Below are positions 27,777 through 37,099 of a stretch of 64,000 nucleotides of DNA, in pieces (within the stretch, counting starts at the first letter, position 1; every line of letters starts with the position of its first letter). Below the pieces are notes generated by a model that had not been told where the DNA came from, did not search any database, and worked only from the letters and a program-made list of their open reading frames with translations. Source of the DNA: Streptomyces sp. NBC_00691 (GTDB taxonomy: Bacteria; Actinomycetota; Actinomycetes; Streptomycetales; Streptomycetaceae). The stretch is from NCBI RefSeq assembly GCF_036226665.1, contig NZ_CP109007.1:1736001-1800000 (forward strand). Direction: 5' to 3'. The position numbers and the translations under genes were made by a program.

Positions 27777-29357
27777 TCAGCCCTTGCGGAGCTCCCAGAA
27801 GCGGAAGACCGTCGAGGCGTCGAGGGTCCATTCGAGGCCCGTGACGTCCTGGCGGGCGACGGCGTACTGCTTGCCCTGCCAGAGCGGCAGGAGGGGCAGC
27901 TGCTCGGCGACGAGGTCCTGGAGCCTGCCGTACTCGTCGGCGGTGGCGGCGCGGTCCGGGGCGGCCGCGGTCCTGGGGAGGAGGCTGCCGGTGATGGTGG
28001 CGTTCTCGTAGTGGTTGCCGAGGACGTTGCCCTCGCCGAAGAACGGGGTGGTGAAGTTGTCGGCGTCGGGGTAGTCGGGGACCCAGCCCTTGACGTAGAC
28101 GCCGTACTTGCCGGCCGCGATGTCCTTCTCGTACTGGTCGTAGGCGACGGACTGGACGTCGGCGTCGAAGAGGCCGCTGGCGTTGAGCTGGCCGGCGATG
28201 GCCTTCAGCTCCTGGTCGGTGGACGGGCCGTAGCGGCTGGGCGTCGACCAGAGGGTGAGCTTCACCTTGTCGGTGATGCCGGCGGCGCGCAGGGCCTTCT
28301 TGGCCTTCGCCGCGTCGGGGGCGCCGTAGGTGTCGTAGAAGGCGGTGTTGTGTCCGGCGATGCCGGCCGGGACGATCGAGTACAGCGGCGTGGCCGTCGA
28401 CTTGTAGACGTCTTCGACGAGGGCCTCGCGGTTGACGAGGTGGGCGATGGCCTGGCGGACGCCGAGCTTGCCGGCGACCGGGTCCTTCATGTTGAAGACG
28501 AGGTGCTGGACCTCGGCGCTGCTGCCCTGGACGACCTCGATGCCCTTGTCGTCCGTGGTCTCGGAGGTCTCCAGGGTCGCGATGTCCTCGGCGGAGAGGC
28601 CTCGGTAGGCGACGTCGATCGCGCCGTCGGTGAGGGCCTTGGCGAGGGCGGAGCGGTCGCCGCCGTAGAGCTTGAGGGTGATGGCGTCGCTCTTGCGCTG
28701 TGCGGCGCCCCGGTAGCCCGGGTTGGCGGAGAAGGTGGCCTCGGTGGCGCTGAAGGAGTCCAGCTTGTAGGGGCCGGAGCCGGTGGCCTTGCCGTCGGTG
28801 CGCAGGGCGTCGGCCGGGTACTCGCGGTGGTCGACGATGGAGCCGGCGCCGGAGGCGATCTTGCTGGGGAAGGTGGCGTCGGGGACCTTGAGGTGGAAGA
28901 CGACGGTCTTCTCGTCCGGGGTCTCGATGCTCTTGATGGTGGCCAGCAGCGGCGAGGGGCCCGAGGGGTCGGCGATCTTGAGGGCGCGCTCGAAGGAGAA
29001 CTTGACGTCTTCCGAGGTGAGCTTGTTGCCGTTGGAGAAGGTGAGGCCGTCGCGCAGGGTGCAGCTGTAGACGGTGCTGCCGGAGGAGAAGCCGCACTTG
29101 TCGGCGGCCTCGGGCTCGGGCTCGGAGCCGCCCTTGGGGAAGGCCATGAGGGACTGGAAGACGTTGTTGAACAGCAGCCAGGAGCCGGGGTCGTAGCCGG
29201 CCGCCGGGTCGGTGGCGACGATCTCGTCGGACATGCCGACGCGTATGCCGTTGCCGGAGTCGCCCGAGCCGCCCTGCTCGGTGCCGCAGCCGCTGAGGAG
29301 GGCGGCGGACAGACCGGCGGCGAGGGGGGCCGTCAGCCACTTGTTGTGCGTCTTCAC
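27777..29357 (-). CDS. ABC transporter substrate-binding lipoprotein (peptide/solute family 5)
   Basis: The 526-residue product has a lipoprotein signal with lipobox LLSGC and the family-5 solute-binding fold (DppA/OppA type): GLTFSNGNKLTSEDVKFSFER near 110, GSGPYKLDSF, RQAIAHLVNREALV and WVPDYPDADNFTTPFF. It would capture oligopeptides or related solutes outside the membrane and hand them to an ABC permease. No permease or ATPase gene lies in this window. GTG 29357 is the start, with CGAGG upstream. The neighbouring gene at 29434 encodes a paralogue of almost the same length, so the pair arose by tandem duplication. Confidence 0.92.
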   Translation of the reverse strand: MKTHNKWLTAPLAAGLSAALLSGCGTEQGGSGDSGNGIRVGMSDEIVATDPAAGYDPGSWLLFNNVFQSLMAFPKGGSEPEPEAADKCGFSSGSTVYSCTLRDGLTFSNGNKLTSEDVKFSFERALKIADPSGPSPLLATIKSIETPDEKTVVFHLKVPDATFPSKIASGAGSIVDHREYPADALRTDGKATGSGPYKLDSFSATEATFSANPGYRGAAQRKSDAITLKLYGGDRSALAKALTDGAIDVAYRGLSAEDIATLETSETTDDKGIEVVQGSSAEVQHLVFNMKDPVAGKLGVRQAIAHLVNREALVEDVYKSTATPLYSIVPAGIAGHNTAFYDTYGAPDAAKAKKALRAAGITDKVKLTLWSTPSRYGPSTDQELKAIAGQLNASGLFDADVQSVAYDQYEKDIAAGKYGVYVKGWVPDYPDADNFTTPFFGEGNVLGNHYENATITGSLLPRTAAAPDRAATADEYGRLQDLVAEQLPLLPLWQGKQYAVARQDVTGLEWTLDASTVFRFWELRKG

Positions 29358-29433
29358 AGAACGTGCCTCGTGATCTCTTGTCAGGCCGGCCGCGCGCGGG
29401 TGCGCGGCCGGTGTAACCGATCCAGTCGACGGG

Positions 29434-31023
29434 TTATGCGGTACCGCGGCCCAGCTCCCAGAGGAGGAGGTCGGAGGACGTGTTGAGGGCGTACTCGACT
29501 CCGTTGAGGTCGTCGCGCGCGGCGACGTACTGCTTGCCCTGCCAGAGCGGCAGGACGGGTACGTCCTCGGCGACGATCTTCTGGATCTGGTTGAAGACGG
29601 GGCTCGCGGCGGTGCGGTCGGCCTGGCGGCGCGAGCGCGGGATGAGCTGGTCGCGGACGACCTTGTTCACGTACGGGGTGTTGAGGAAGTTGTCGCTGTC
29701 GAGGAACGGCGCGATGTAGTTGTCCGGGTCCGGGTAGTCCGGGAACCAGCCGAGTCCGTAGACGGCGTAGTCGCCGCGCTTCTGCGCGGTGCGGAACGTC
29801 GACCACTCGGCGCCCTGGACGGTGACGTCGAAGAGCTCGCTGGAGACGAGCTGCTTCTTGAGCGCCTCGAACTCCTCGGCGGTCTCGGCGCCGTAGTGGT
29901 CGGTGGTGTAGTTCAGCGTGAGCTTGACCGGGGTCTTGACGCCGGCGTCCTTGAGGAGCTTGGCGGCGCGGGCCTGGTCGGGCTCGCCGTACGTGTCGAA
30001 GAAGGGGGTGGTGTGCCCGGTGATGCTGGAGGGGATCAGCGAGTACAGCGGCTCCGCGGTGGTGCCGTAGACCCGGTTGACGAGGGCGCCGCGGTCGACG
30101 ACGGCGGCCATGGCCTGGCGGACGGCCTTCTCCTGGACGGCGGGGGCCTTGGTGTTGAAGCCGAGGTAGCGGATCTCGAGGCCGGGGACCTCGATGACCT
30201 CGATGCCGTCCTTGGGCGTCTCGGTGAGGTCCTTGACCTGCTGCCGGGACAGGGAGCGGGCCATCATGTCGATGTCGTCGCCCTCCAGGGCCCGGCCCAT
30301 GGTGCCCGCGTCGGCGTAGGGGCGCAGCTCGACCTTCTCGTTGCGCAGGGTGATGTCGCCCTTGTACGCCGCGTTCTTGGTGAAGACGAAGCGGGTGGCC
30401 TTGTCGCCCTCGCGCTCGACCTTCATCGTGTACGGGCCCGAGCCGTCGACGTCGAAGCCCTCGCGGAGCTTCCCGGCCTCGTACTTGTCCTTGCTGAGGA
30501 TGCCGGCGACCGGGGTCGAGAGCTTGTACGGGAAGGTGGCGTCGGGGGTCTTCAGGTGGAAGACGACCTCGTCGGTGCCCTTGGTCTCGATGGTGTCGAT
30601 GTTCGAGAGGAGGGCGGCGGTGCCGTTGTCCGACTTGATCTTCAGCACGCGCTCGATGGAGAACTTGACGTCCTCGGCGGTGATCGGGGTGCCGTCGGCG
30701 AAGGTGAGGCCGGCGCGCAGCTTGCAGCGGTAGCTCTCGCTGGCCTTGTCGGAGAATCCGCAGTTCTCGGCGGCCTCGGGGACGGGCTCGCCGCTGTCGC
30801 GGGGCACGTGCATCAGGGTCTGCACGGTCTGCCGCAGGATGTTCCACGCGCCGGTGTCGTAGGCGAAGGCCGGGTCGAGCGGCGCGGGGGCGTCGGCGGT
30901 GGCGATGAACTGGTCCGTGGTGCCGACGACGATCGCTCCGCCTTCCTCCGCACCGCCGCAGGCGGCGAGCAGGGGGGCGAGCAGTCCGGCCACGGCCGGC
31001 AGCACCAGGGTCTTGCGGTTCAT
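29434..31023 (-). CDS. ABC transporter substrate-binding lipoprotein (peptide/solute family 5), paralogue
   Basis: A 529-residue lipoprotein (lipobox LLAAC) of the same family as the next gene, with matching blocks GLTFADGTPITAEDVKFSIER, GSGPYTMKVE, RQAMAAVVDRGALV and WFPDYPDPDNYIAPFL. It lies 76 bp upstream of its paralogue on the same strand, so both are probably co-transcribed. The two differ enough in the ligand-facing parts to suggest different solutes. I start at ATG 31023, ten bases after AGGAG; an ATG six codons upstream lacks any such signal. Partner permeases are not encoded nearby. Confidence 0.92.
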   Translation of the reverse strand: MNRKTLVLPAVAGLLAPLLAACGGAEEGGAIVVGTTDQFIATADAPAPLDPAFAYDTGAWNILRQTVQTLMHVPRDSGEPVPEAAENCGFSDKASESYRCKLRAGLTFADGTPITAEDVKFSIERVLKIKSDNGTAALLSNIDTIETKGTDEVVFHLKTPDATFPYKLSTPVAGILSKDKYEAGKLREGFDVDGSGPYTMKVEREGDKATRFVFTKNAAYKGDITLRNEKVELRPYADAGTMGRALEGDDIDMMARSLSRQQVKDLTETPKDGIEVIEVPGLEIRYLGFNTKAPAVQEKAVRQAMAAVVDRGALVNRVYGTTAEPLYSLIPSSITGHTTPFFDTYGEPDQARAAKLLKDAGVKTPVKLTLNYTTDHYGAETAEEFEALKKQLVSSELFDVTVQGAEWSTFRTAQKRGDYAVYGLGWFPDYPDPDNYIAPFLDSDNFLNTPYVNKVVRDQLIPRSRRQADRTAASPVFNQIQKIVAEDVPVLPLWQGKQYVAARDDLNGVEYALNTSSDLLLWELGRGTA

Positions 31024-31545
31024 CAGGGACGATCTCCTCATCCGGCACTGGGATACAGCGGTCAGTGGAACTCCGCCGCCGGCCGCCCGGTCTGGGCGGG
31101 AGCGATCGGGCCGGGTGTTGCGATCGGTCCTGTGTTCACGGCGACTTGGGTGTGCGCCGGTGCACGCGGGTTATGCGGCGAAGTACTCGCGAAAGATTAG
31201 TGGGCGGCATCGCTATTGCCTGACCACGGGCGGCCGCGGGGGTAATCGCACAGTGATCATGAATACGGGGGCCTCGATAGTCATGCGACCGGATGATGCG
31301 GACGGTGGCCATCGAATCGGGACACAGGGGGCACCGAAATCCACGCCAACCGGACAGGTGACGAACGAAGGCCACCCGCCGTCCGGCACTCTGCGTGACC
31401 AAGGTCACGTGGAGGCCTTTTCGGCGAATGGCCTGATCATTTTCCCCGGGCGTTCCCCGGCCGCACGACGCTTACCCGCGGGATACACCCCGGGGTACCT
31501 CCCGGGCGAAATCGCATTCCGCCCGGGAGCAAGCTCAGATAAAGC
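31024..31545. other. 522-bp intergenic region
   Basis: No convincing gene is present. Its left part should carry the promoter of the two binding-protein genes. The sequence is less GC-rich around 31170-31330 than its surroundings. Short frames exist, including one of 90 codons at 31136-31408 on the minus strand, but they show no domain and no ribosome-binding site. At the right end lie the HAD-gene terminator (31499-31529) and a direct repeat AAAGCTCAGAT close to the HAD stop. Confidence 0.5.
31499..31529 (-). terminator. hairpin terminator after HAD gene
   Basis: CTCCCGGGCG and CGCCCGGGAG pair perfectly over 10 bp, with three more pairs inside after one mismatch, 17 bp past the HAD-gene stop. 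Confidence 0.7.
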
Positions 31546-32244
31546 TCAGATTCCGGTGATCAATGTGCGGAGGAAGGGCACGTCGACCTCTTCGAGGGAG
31601 CGCACGACGACGCGACCCGGGGAGGGTGTGATCGGGGCGACCGAGGGCACCGCGACGACCCGGCAGCCGGCCGCCTCGGCGGCCGCCACACCGGTCGCGG
31701 TGTCCTCGATGACGGCGCAGAGGACCGGGTCGGCCCCGACACCCTGGGCGGCCGCCAGGTACGGCTCCGGGTGCGGCTTGGTCCGGACGACCTCGTCGCC
31801 CGCGACGGTCAGCGTGAAGCGGTCGCGGCCGAGCGAGTGGAGGACCTTGTCGATGATCCGCCGGTGCGAGGCGGAGACCAGTGCGGTCGGGATGGAGTGC
31901 CGGGCCAGCTCGGCGAGGAGCCGCTCGGCGCCGGGCATGAGCGGGACACCGCGCGCGATGCGCTGTTCGAACTTCTCGTTGAGCAGGACCGTGAGCTCGG
32001 CGAGGGTGATGTCGGCGCCGGTGGACTCGATGAGGTAGCCCGCGCTGCGCGTCATCGGGCCGCCGACCACGATGTCCCGCCAGGCCTCGTCCAGCCGGTG
32101 TCCGAGGTCGGCGAAGGCCTCGACCTCCGCGTCCCACCAGAAGCCCTCCGTGTCGACGAGGGTCCCGTCCATGTCGAGGAAGACCGCCTGCAGGGCGGAG
32201 CTTCCGTTCGTACGGATCAGGGACGCGGGGACCGTACTGGTCAT
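31546..32244 (-). CDS. HAD-family phosphatase / phosphoglucomutase-like hydrolase
   Basis: The 232-residue protein has HAD motif I FLDMDGTLVDTE, motif II ALVSASH (Ser), motif III Lys in RTKPHPEPY, and motif IV VIEDTATGVAAA, with an alpha-helical cap after motif I: subfamily IA, as in beta-phosphoglucomutase and 2-deoxyglucose-6-phosphate phosphatase. It hydrolyses or transfers phosphate of a small, probably sugar, phosphate. ATG 32244 has GGAGG eight bases upstream. It lies downstream of metH on the same strand but beyond that gene's terminator, so it is likely a separate unit. Confidence 0.9.
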   Translation of the reverse strand: MTSTVPASLIRTNGSSALQAVFLDMDGTLVDTEGFWWDAEVEAFADLGHRLDEAWRDIVVGGPMTRSAGYLIESTGADITLAELTVLLNEKFEQRIARGVPLMPGAERLLAELARHSIPTALVSASHRRIIDKVLHSLGRDRFTLTVAGDEVVRTKPHPEPYLAAAQGVGADPVLCAVIEDTATGVAAAEAAGCRVVAVPSVAPITPSPGRVVVRSLEEVDVPFLRTLITGI

Positions 32245-32379
32245 CCGGCACACCTCCATGGAGGGACGAGAAGGCCGGCCCCCCTCCCCGGTACGGGGAG
32301 GAAGACCGGCCTGCACTGGACCGACAAGTGTACGTCCGGATCACCGAAAGAGCGCGGATTTACCCCATGGGTCCCTCTG

Positions 32380-32412
32380 GACGCCCTTGCCCGGTGACCG
32401 GGCGAGGGCGTC
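32380..32412 (-). terminator. hairpin terminator after metH
   Basis: GACGCCCTTGCCCGG and CCGGGCGAGGGCGTC form a 15-bp stem with one G-T wobble and loop TGA, 8 bp past the metH stop. A second, shorter inverted repeat (CGCCCGGT/ACCGGGCG) overlaps it. Confidence 0.8.
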
Positions 32413-32420
32413 CCGCCCGG

Positions 32421-35400
32421 TCACCGGGCGTTGAAGTACTTCGCCTCCGGGTGGTGGATCACGATGGCGTCGGTGGACTGCTCGGGGTGGAGCTGGAACT
32501 CCTCCGAGAGGTGGACGCCGATCCGCTCCGGACGCAGCAGCTCCGCGATCTTCGCGCGGTCCTCCAGGTCGGGGCAGGCGCCGTAACCGAGGGAGAAGCG
32601 CGCACCGCGGTACTTGAGGTCGAACATGTCCTCGACCGCGTCCGGGTCCTCTCCGGCGAAGCCGAGCTCGGCGCGGACACGGGCGTGCCAGTACTCGGCC
32701 ATGGCCTCGGCGAGCTGGACGGAGAGGCCGTGCAGCTCCAGGTAGTCGCGGTAGGAGTCGGACTCGAACAGCTTGGCGGTGGCCTCGCCGATCTTCGAGC
32801 CGACGGTGACGACCTGGAGGCCGACCACATCGGTCTCGCCGGACTCCTCCGGGCGGAAGAAGTCCGCGAGGCAGAGGCGGCGGCCGCGGCGCTGGCGCGG
32901 GAAGGTGAAGCGGGTCCGCTCGTTGCCGGCCTCGTCGAGGATGATCAGGTCCTCGCCCTTGGAGACGCAGGGGAAGTAGCCGTAGACGACGGCCGCCTCC
33001 AGGAGGTTCTCGGTGTGCAGCTTGTCGAGCAGACCGCGCAGCCGCGGCCGGCCCTCGCTCTCGACGAGCTCCTCGTACGTGGCACCGCCGACGCGCGCCT
33101 GCTTGAGACCCCACTGGCCCTTGAAGAGGGCGCCCTCGTCGAGCCAGGAGGCGTAGTCCTTGAGCGGGATGCCCTTGACGACGCGGGTGCCCCAGAACGG
33201 CGGGGTGGGGACGGGGTTGTCGACGGCGACGTCGGAACGGCCGCCCGGCTCGTCCGTCTCCTCCACCGGGAGGACCGGAGTGTCCCGCTTGGGGACGCGC
33301 CGCTGCTTGAGCTCGGGGAGCTTGGCGCCGGGGACGCCGCGCTTGACGGCGACGAGGGCGTCCATGAGGCGCAGGCCCTCGAAGGCGTCGCGGGCGTAGC
33401 GGACCTCGCCCTGGTAGATCTCGTGGAGGTCCTGTTCGACGTACGCCCTGGTGAGGGCGGCGCCGCCGAGGATCACGGGGTACTTGGCGGCCAGCTCGCG
33501 CTGGTTCAGCTCCTGGAGGTTCTCCTTCATGATCACGGTGGACTTCACGAGGAGCCCGGACATGCCGATGACGTCCGCCCGGTGTTCTTCCGCCGCCTCC
33601 AGGATCGCGGAGACAGGCTGCTTGATGCCGATGTTGACGACGTTGTAGCCGTTGTTGGAGAGGATGATGTCGACGAGGTTCTTGCCGATGTCGTGGACAT
33701 CGCCGCGGACGGTGGCGAGGACGATCGTGCCCTTGCCGTCGGCGTCCGTCTTCTCCATGTGCGGTTCGAGGTAGGCCACCGCGGTCTTCATGACCTCGGC
33801 GGACTGGAGCACGAACGGCAGCTGCATCTGGCCCGAGCCGAACAGCTCGCCGACCGTCTTCATGCCGTCGAGCAGGATCTCGTTGACGATCTCCAGAGCG
33901 GGCCGGACCGTCAGGGCATCGTCGAGGTCGGCCTCCAGGCCGTTCTTCTCGCCGTCGATGATCCGGCGCTTGAGGCGCTCGTCCAGCGGCAGGGCGAGGA
34001 GCTCCTCGGTCTTGCCGGCCTTCATCGACTTGGTGTTGACGCCCTCGAAGAGGGCCATCAGCTTCTGCAGCGGGTCGTAGGCCGGTTCGTCGCCCTGCTG
34101 AGGGCGCCGCCGGTCGTAGATCAGGTCGAGCGCGGTGGTGACCTGCTCGTCGTCGAAGCGGGCGATCGGCAGGATCTTCGAGGCGTGGACGATCGCCGAG
34201 TCGAGGCCGGCCTTGACGCACTCGTCGAGGAAGACCGAGTTGAGCAGGATGCGCGCGGCCGGGTTCAGTCCGAAGGAGATGTTGGACAGACCGAGGGTGG
34301 TCTGCACGTCCGGGTGGCGGCGCTTCAGCTCGCGGATCGCCTCGATCGTGGCGATGCCGTCCTTGCGCGACTCCTCCTGACCGGTACAGATGGTGAAGGT
34401 CAGGGTGTCGATGAGGATGTCGGACTCGTGGATGCCCCAGTTGCCGGTGAGGTCCTCGATGAGCCGCTCGGCGATGGCGACCTTATGCTCGGGGGTGCGG
34501 GCCTGGCCCTCCTCGTCGATGGTGAGGGCGATGAGCGCGGCGCCGTGCTCCTGCGCCAGCCGGGTGACCTTGGCGAAGCGGGACTCGGGGCCGTCGCCGT
34601 CCTCGTAGTTGACGGAGTTGATGACGGCCCGGCCGCCGAGCTTCTCCAGACCGGCCTGGAGGACGTCCACCTCGGTGGAGTCGAGGACGATCGGCAGGGT
34701 GGAGGCGGTGGCGAAGCGACCGGCGAGCTCGCGCATGTCGGCGACGCCGTCGCGGCCCACGTAGTCGACGCAGAGGTCGAGCATGTGCGCGCCCTCGCGG
34801 ATCTGGTCGCGGGCCATCTCGACGCAGTCGTCCCAGCGGGCCTCCAGCATGGCCTCGCGGAACTTCTTCGAGCCGTTGGCGTTGGTGCGCTCGCCGATCG
34901 CCATGTACGCCGTGTCCTGGCGGAACGGCACGGTCTGGTACAGGGAGGCGGCGCCGGGCTCGGGGTGCGGCTCGCGCGCGGCGGGGGTGAGGTCCCGGAC
35001 GCGCTCGACGACCTGGCGCAGGTGCTCGGGGGTCGTACCGCAGCAGCCGCCGATCAGGGAGAGGCCGTACTCGCGGACGAAGGTCTCCTGGGCGTCCGCG
35101 AGCTCGGCGGGGCTCAGCGGGTAGTGGGCGCCGTCGGAGGTGAGGACGGGCAGGCCGGCGTTGGGCATGCAGGAGAGCGGGATGCGCGAGTGGCGGGCGA
35201 GGTAGCGGAGGTGCTCGCTCATCTCGGCGGGGCCGGTGGCGCAGTTCAGGCCGATCATGTCGATGCCGAGCGGCTCCAGGGCCGTCAGGGCGGCGCCGAT
35301 CTCGGAGCCGAGGAGCATGGTGCCGGTGGTCTCGACGGTGACGGAGACGATGAGCGGCACGTCGGCGCCGAGGGCGTCGAGGGCGCGGCGGGCGCCGATG

Positions 35401-35951
35401 ACGGAGGCCTTGGTCTGGAGGAGGTCCTGGGTGGTCTCGACGAGCAGGGCGTCGGCGCCGCCGGCGAGGAGGCCCTCGGCGTTCTGCTGGTAGGCGTCGC
35501 GCAGCAGGGGGTACGGGGCGTGGCCGAGGGTCGGCAGCTTGGTGCCGGGGCCGATGGAGCCGAGGACCCAGCGCTGGCGGCCGGTGGAGGCGGTGAACTC
35601 GTCGGCGACCTCGCGGGCGATGCGGGCGCCTGCCTCGGAGAGTTCGTGGACGCGCTCGGGGATGTCGTACTCGCCCAGGGCGGCGTGGTTGGCACCGAAG
35701 GTGTTGGTCTCGACGCAGTCGACGCCGGCGGCGAAGTACTCCTGGTGGACCGAACGGACGATGTCGGGCCTGGTGATGTTCAGGATCTCGTTGCAGCCTT
35801 CGAGGTTCTGGAAGTCCTCGAGGGTGGGGTCCTGCGCCTGGAGCATGGTGCCCATGGCGCCGTCGGCGACGACGACTCGGCTGGCGAGTGCTTCGCGGAG
35901 GGCTGCGGCGCGGTTCCGGCTGTCTGCGGAAGGGGTCGGCAACGAGGCCAT
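32421..35951 (-). CDS. metH: cobalamin-dependent methionine synthase MetH
   Basis: This 1,176-residue enzyme transfers the methyl group of 5-methyltetrahydrofolate to homocysteine through cobalamin. Modules in order: homocysteine domain with zinc Cys303-Cys304 in GGCCGTT, pterin/folate domain (GERTNANGSKKF), cap helices, B12 domain with the ligand His753 in DVHDIGK, and C-terminal SAM-binding reactivation domain (RPERIGVHLSEEFQLHPEQSTDAI). Length is normal for the family, so it is complete. ATG 35951 has GGGAG upstream. I looked for a cobalamin or SAM riboswitch in the 240-bp divergent leader and saw only a 6-bp hairpin (35987-36008). Confidence 0.97.
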   Translation of the reverse strand: MASLPTPSADSRNRAAALREALASRVVVADGAMGTMLQAQDPTLEDFQNLEGCNEILNITRPDIVRSVHQEYFAAGVDCVETNTFGANHAALGEYDIPERVHELSEAGARIAREVADEFTASTGRQRWVLGSIGPGTKLPTLGHAPYPLLRDAYQQNAEGLLAGGADALLVETTQDLLQTKASVIGARRALDALGADVPLIVSVTVETTGTMLLGSEIGAALTALEPLGIDMIGLNCATGPAEMSEHLRYLARHSRIPLSCMPNAGLPVLTSDGAHYPLSPAELADAQETFVREYGLSLIGGCCGTTPEHLRQVVERVRDLTPAAREPHPEPGAASLYQTVPFRQDTAYMAIGERTNANGSKKFREAMLEARWDDCVEMARDQIREGAHMLDLCVDYVGRDGVADMRELAGRFATASTLPIVLDSTEVDVLQAGLEKLGGRAVINSVNYEDGDGPESRFAKVTRLAQEHGAALIALTIDEEGQARTPEHKVAIAERLIEDLTGNWGIHESDILIDTLTFTICTGQEESRKDGIATIEAIRELKRRHPDVQTTLGLSNISFGLNPAARILLNSVFLDECVKAGLDSAIVHASKILPIARFDDEQVTTALDLIYDRRRPQQGDEPAYDPLQKLMALFEGVNTKSMKAGKTEELLALPLDERLKRRIIDGEKNGLEADLDDALTVRPALEIVNEILLDGMKTVGELFGSGQMQLPFVLQSAEVMKTAVAYLEPHMEKTDADGKGTIVLATVRGDVHDIGKNLVDIILSNNGYNVVNIGIKQPVSAILEAAEEHRADVIGMSGLLVKSTVIMKENLQELNQRELAAKYPVILGGAALTRAYVEQDLHEIYQGEVRYARDAFEGLRLMDALVAVKRGVPGAKLPELKQRRVPKRDTPVLPVEETDEPGGRSDVAVDNPVPTPPFWGTRVVKGIPLKDYASWLDEGALFKGQWGLKQARVGGATYEELVESEGRPRLRGLLDKLHTENLLEAAVVYGYFPCVSKGEDLIILDEAGNERTRFTFPRQRRGRRLCLADFFRPEESGETDVVGLQVVTVGSKIGEATAKLFESDSYRDYLELHGLSVQLAEAMAEYWHARVRAELGFAGEDPDAVEDMFDLKYRGARFSLGYGACPDLEDRAKIAELLRPERIGVHLSEEFQLHPEQSTDAIVIHHPEAKYFNAR

Positions 35952-36150
35952 GGATGAGCTCCCTGGGATGCGACGGCTGTCGGCTTTGCACCTTCGGAGG
36001 AGGGTGCACGGGGCCAGCGTAACCGCGCTCCGGTCGGGGTGGACACGGCGTCTCGCGGGGCGGACGGCATCCTGTGTGCGGGGACTCCCGGTTCTGACCG
36101 TTCTTGACCGACACTGTCATGTGTCACGCAAGGTCGGCATCGACCGATAG

Positions 36151-36168
36151 TGTTCAGCATTGTCGAAC
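36151..36168 (+). promoter_or_regulatory. candidate GylR operator in front of gylR
   Basis: TGTTCAGCATTGTCGAAC matches 15 of 18 bases of a site before glpF on the other strand (37082-37099). A related sequence, GGTCGGCATCGACC, lies directly upstream at 36132-36145. It is 26 bp before the gylR start, a good place for autorepression. Confidence 0.6.
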
Positions 36169-36194
36169 AGCGTGAGAGGGAGAAGGGCCGGGCG

Positions 36195-36959
36195 ATGGCG
36201 AAGAACATCCAGTCGCTTGAACGGGCGGCGGCCATGCTGCGGCTGCTCGCGGGCGGCGAGCGCCGGCTGGGCCTGTCCGACATCGCGAACTCACTGGGAC
36301 TCGCCAAGGGCACCGCCCACGGCATCCTGCGCACCCTCCAGGCGGAGGGCTTCGTGGAGCAGGAGGCGGCCTCGGGCCGCTATCAGCTCGGCGCGGAGCT
36401 GCTGCGGCTGGGCAACAGCTATCTCGACGTGCACGAGCTGCGCGCGCGGGCACTGGTCTGGACGGACGACCTGGCGCGGTCGAGCGGCGAGAGTGTGCAC
36501 CTGGGGGTGCTGCACCAGCGGGGCGTCCTGATCGTGCACCACGTCTTCCGGCCGGACGACAGCCGCCAGGTGCTGGAGGTGGGAGCCATGCAGCCGCTGC
36601 ACTCCACGGCGCTCGGAAAGGTCCTGTCGGCGTACGACCCGGTGGCGCACAGCGAGGTCCTGGAAGTCGAGCGGGAGCCGTTCACGCCCCGCACGACCAC
36701 GGAGCTCGGGGAGTTCGAGTCACTGCTCGACATGACGCGGGCCAAGGGCTGGGCGGCGGACGTGGAGGAGACCTGGGAGGGCGTCGCCTCGGTGGCGGCG
36801 CCGATCCACGACCGGCGGCGGATGCCGGTGGGCGCGGTGGCGGTGACGGGCGCCGTGGAGCGGCTGTGCCCGGCCGGGGAGCTGCGTCCCGAACTCGTGG
36901 CGGCGGTACGGGACTGCGCCCGCGCGGTCTCCCGCGACCTGGGAGCCGGGCGCTTCTGA
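36195..36959 (+). CDS. gylR: IclR-family glycerol operon regulator GylR
   Basis: The 254-residue product has the IclR winged helix (SLERAAAMLRLL, LSDIANSLGLAKGTAHGILRTL) and the IclR effector domain (LHSTALGKVLSAY, WEGVASVAAPI). Length and position directly before glpF-glpK-glpD match S. coelicolor GylR, which represses the gyl operon and itself and is relieved by glycerol or glycerol-3-phosphate. ATG 36195 is the start; GAGGGAGAAGGG lies upstream. A U-tract terminator follows, so gylR is mainly its own unit. metH is divergent on the other side. Confidence 0.93.
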   Translation: MAKNIQSLERAAAMLRLLAGGERRLGLSDIANSLGLAKGTAHGILRTLQAEGFVEQEAASGRYQLGAELLRLGNSYLDVHELRARALVWTDDLARSSGESVHLGVLHQRGVLIVHHVFRPDDSRQVLEVGAMQPLHSTALGKVLSAYDPVAHSEVLEVEREPFTPRTTTELGEFESLLDMTRAKGWAADVEETWEGVASVAAPIHDRRRMPVGAVAVTGAVERLCPAGELRPELVAAVRDCARAVSRDLGAGRF

Positions 36960-36990
36960 CCCTGGGCGACCACGCCCCCCGACCTGAGTG

Positions 36991-37027
36991 AACCCGCCGG
37001 TAACGATCGCGTTATCGGCGGGTTTTT
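36991..37027 (+). terminator. rho-independent terminator after gylR
   Basis: AACCCGCCGGTAACG pairs with CGTTATCGGCGGGTT (15 bp, one G-T wobble, loop ATCG) and is followed by TTT, giving the classic hairpin plus U-run that is uncommon in this genome. Confidence 0.85.
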
Positions 37028-37081
37028 CGCTTCCCGGGGCCTTGACGTGCTGTTAACCCGAGGGCAAAACTTCCGTTCATC

Positions 37082-37099
37082 GGTCGGCAATGCCGAACA
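37082..37099 (-). promoter_or_regulatory. candidate GylR operator in front of glpF
   Basis: Read on the minus strand, TGTTCGGCATTGCCGACC repeats the gylR-side motif. A second GGCAAT half-site begins 19 bp further on (37106), about two helical turns away, which fits paired IclR dimers. It lies about 130 bp before the glpF start. Confidence 0.6.

Noticed and set aside
31136..31408. A 90-codon gene in the 522-bp intergenic region
   Set aside because: It has no ribosome-binding site, no recognisable domain, and it covers the likely promoter region of the substrate-binding genes.
35952..36194. Cobalamin or SAM riboswitch before metH
   Set aside because: The leader is short and shows only a 6-bp hairpin (TGCACC/GGTGCA); I see none of the B12-box or SAM-riboswitch core sequences.
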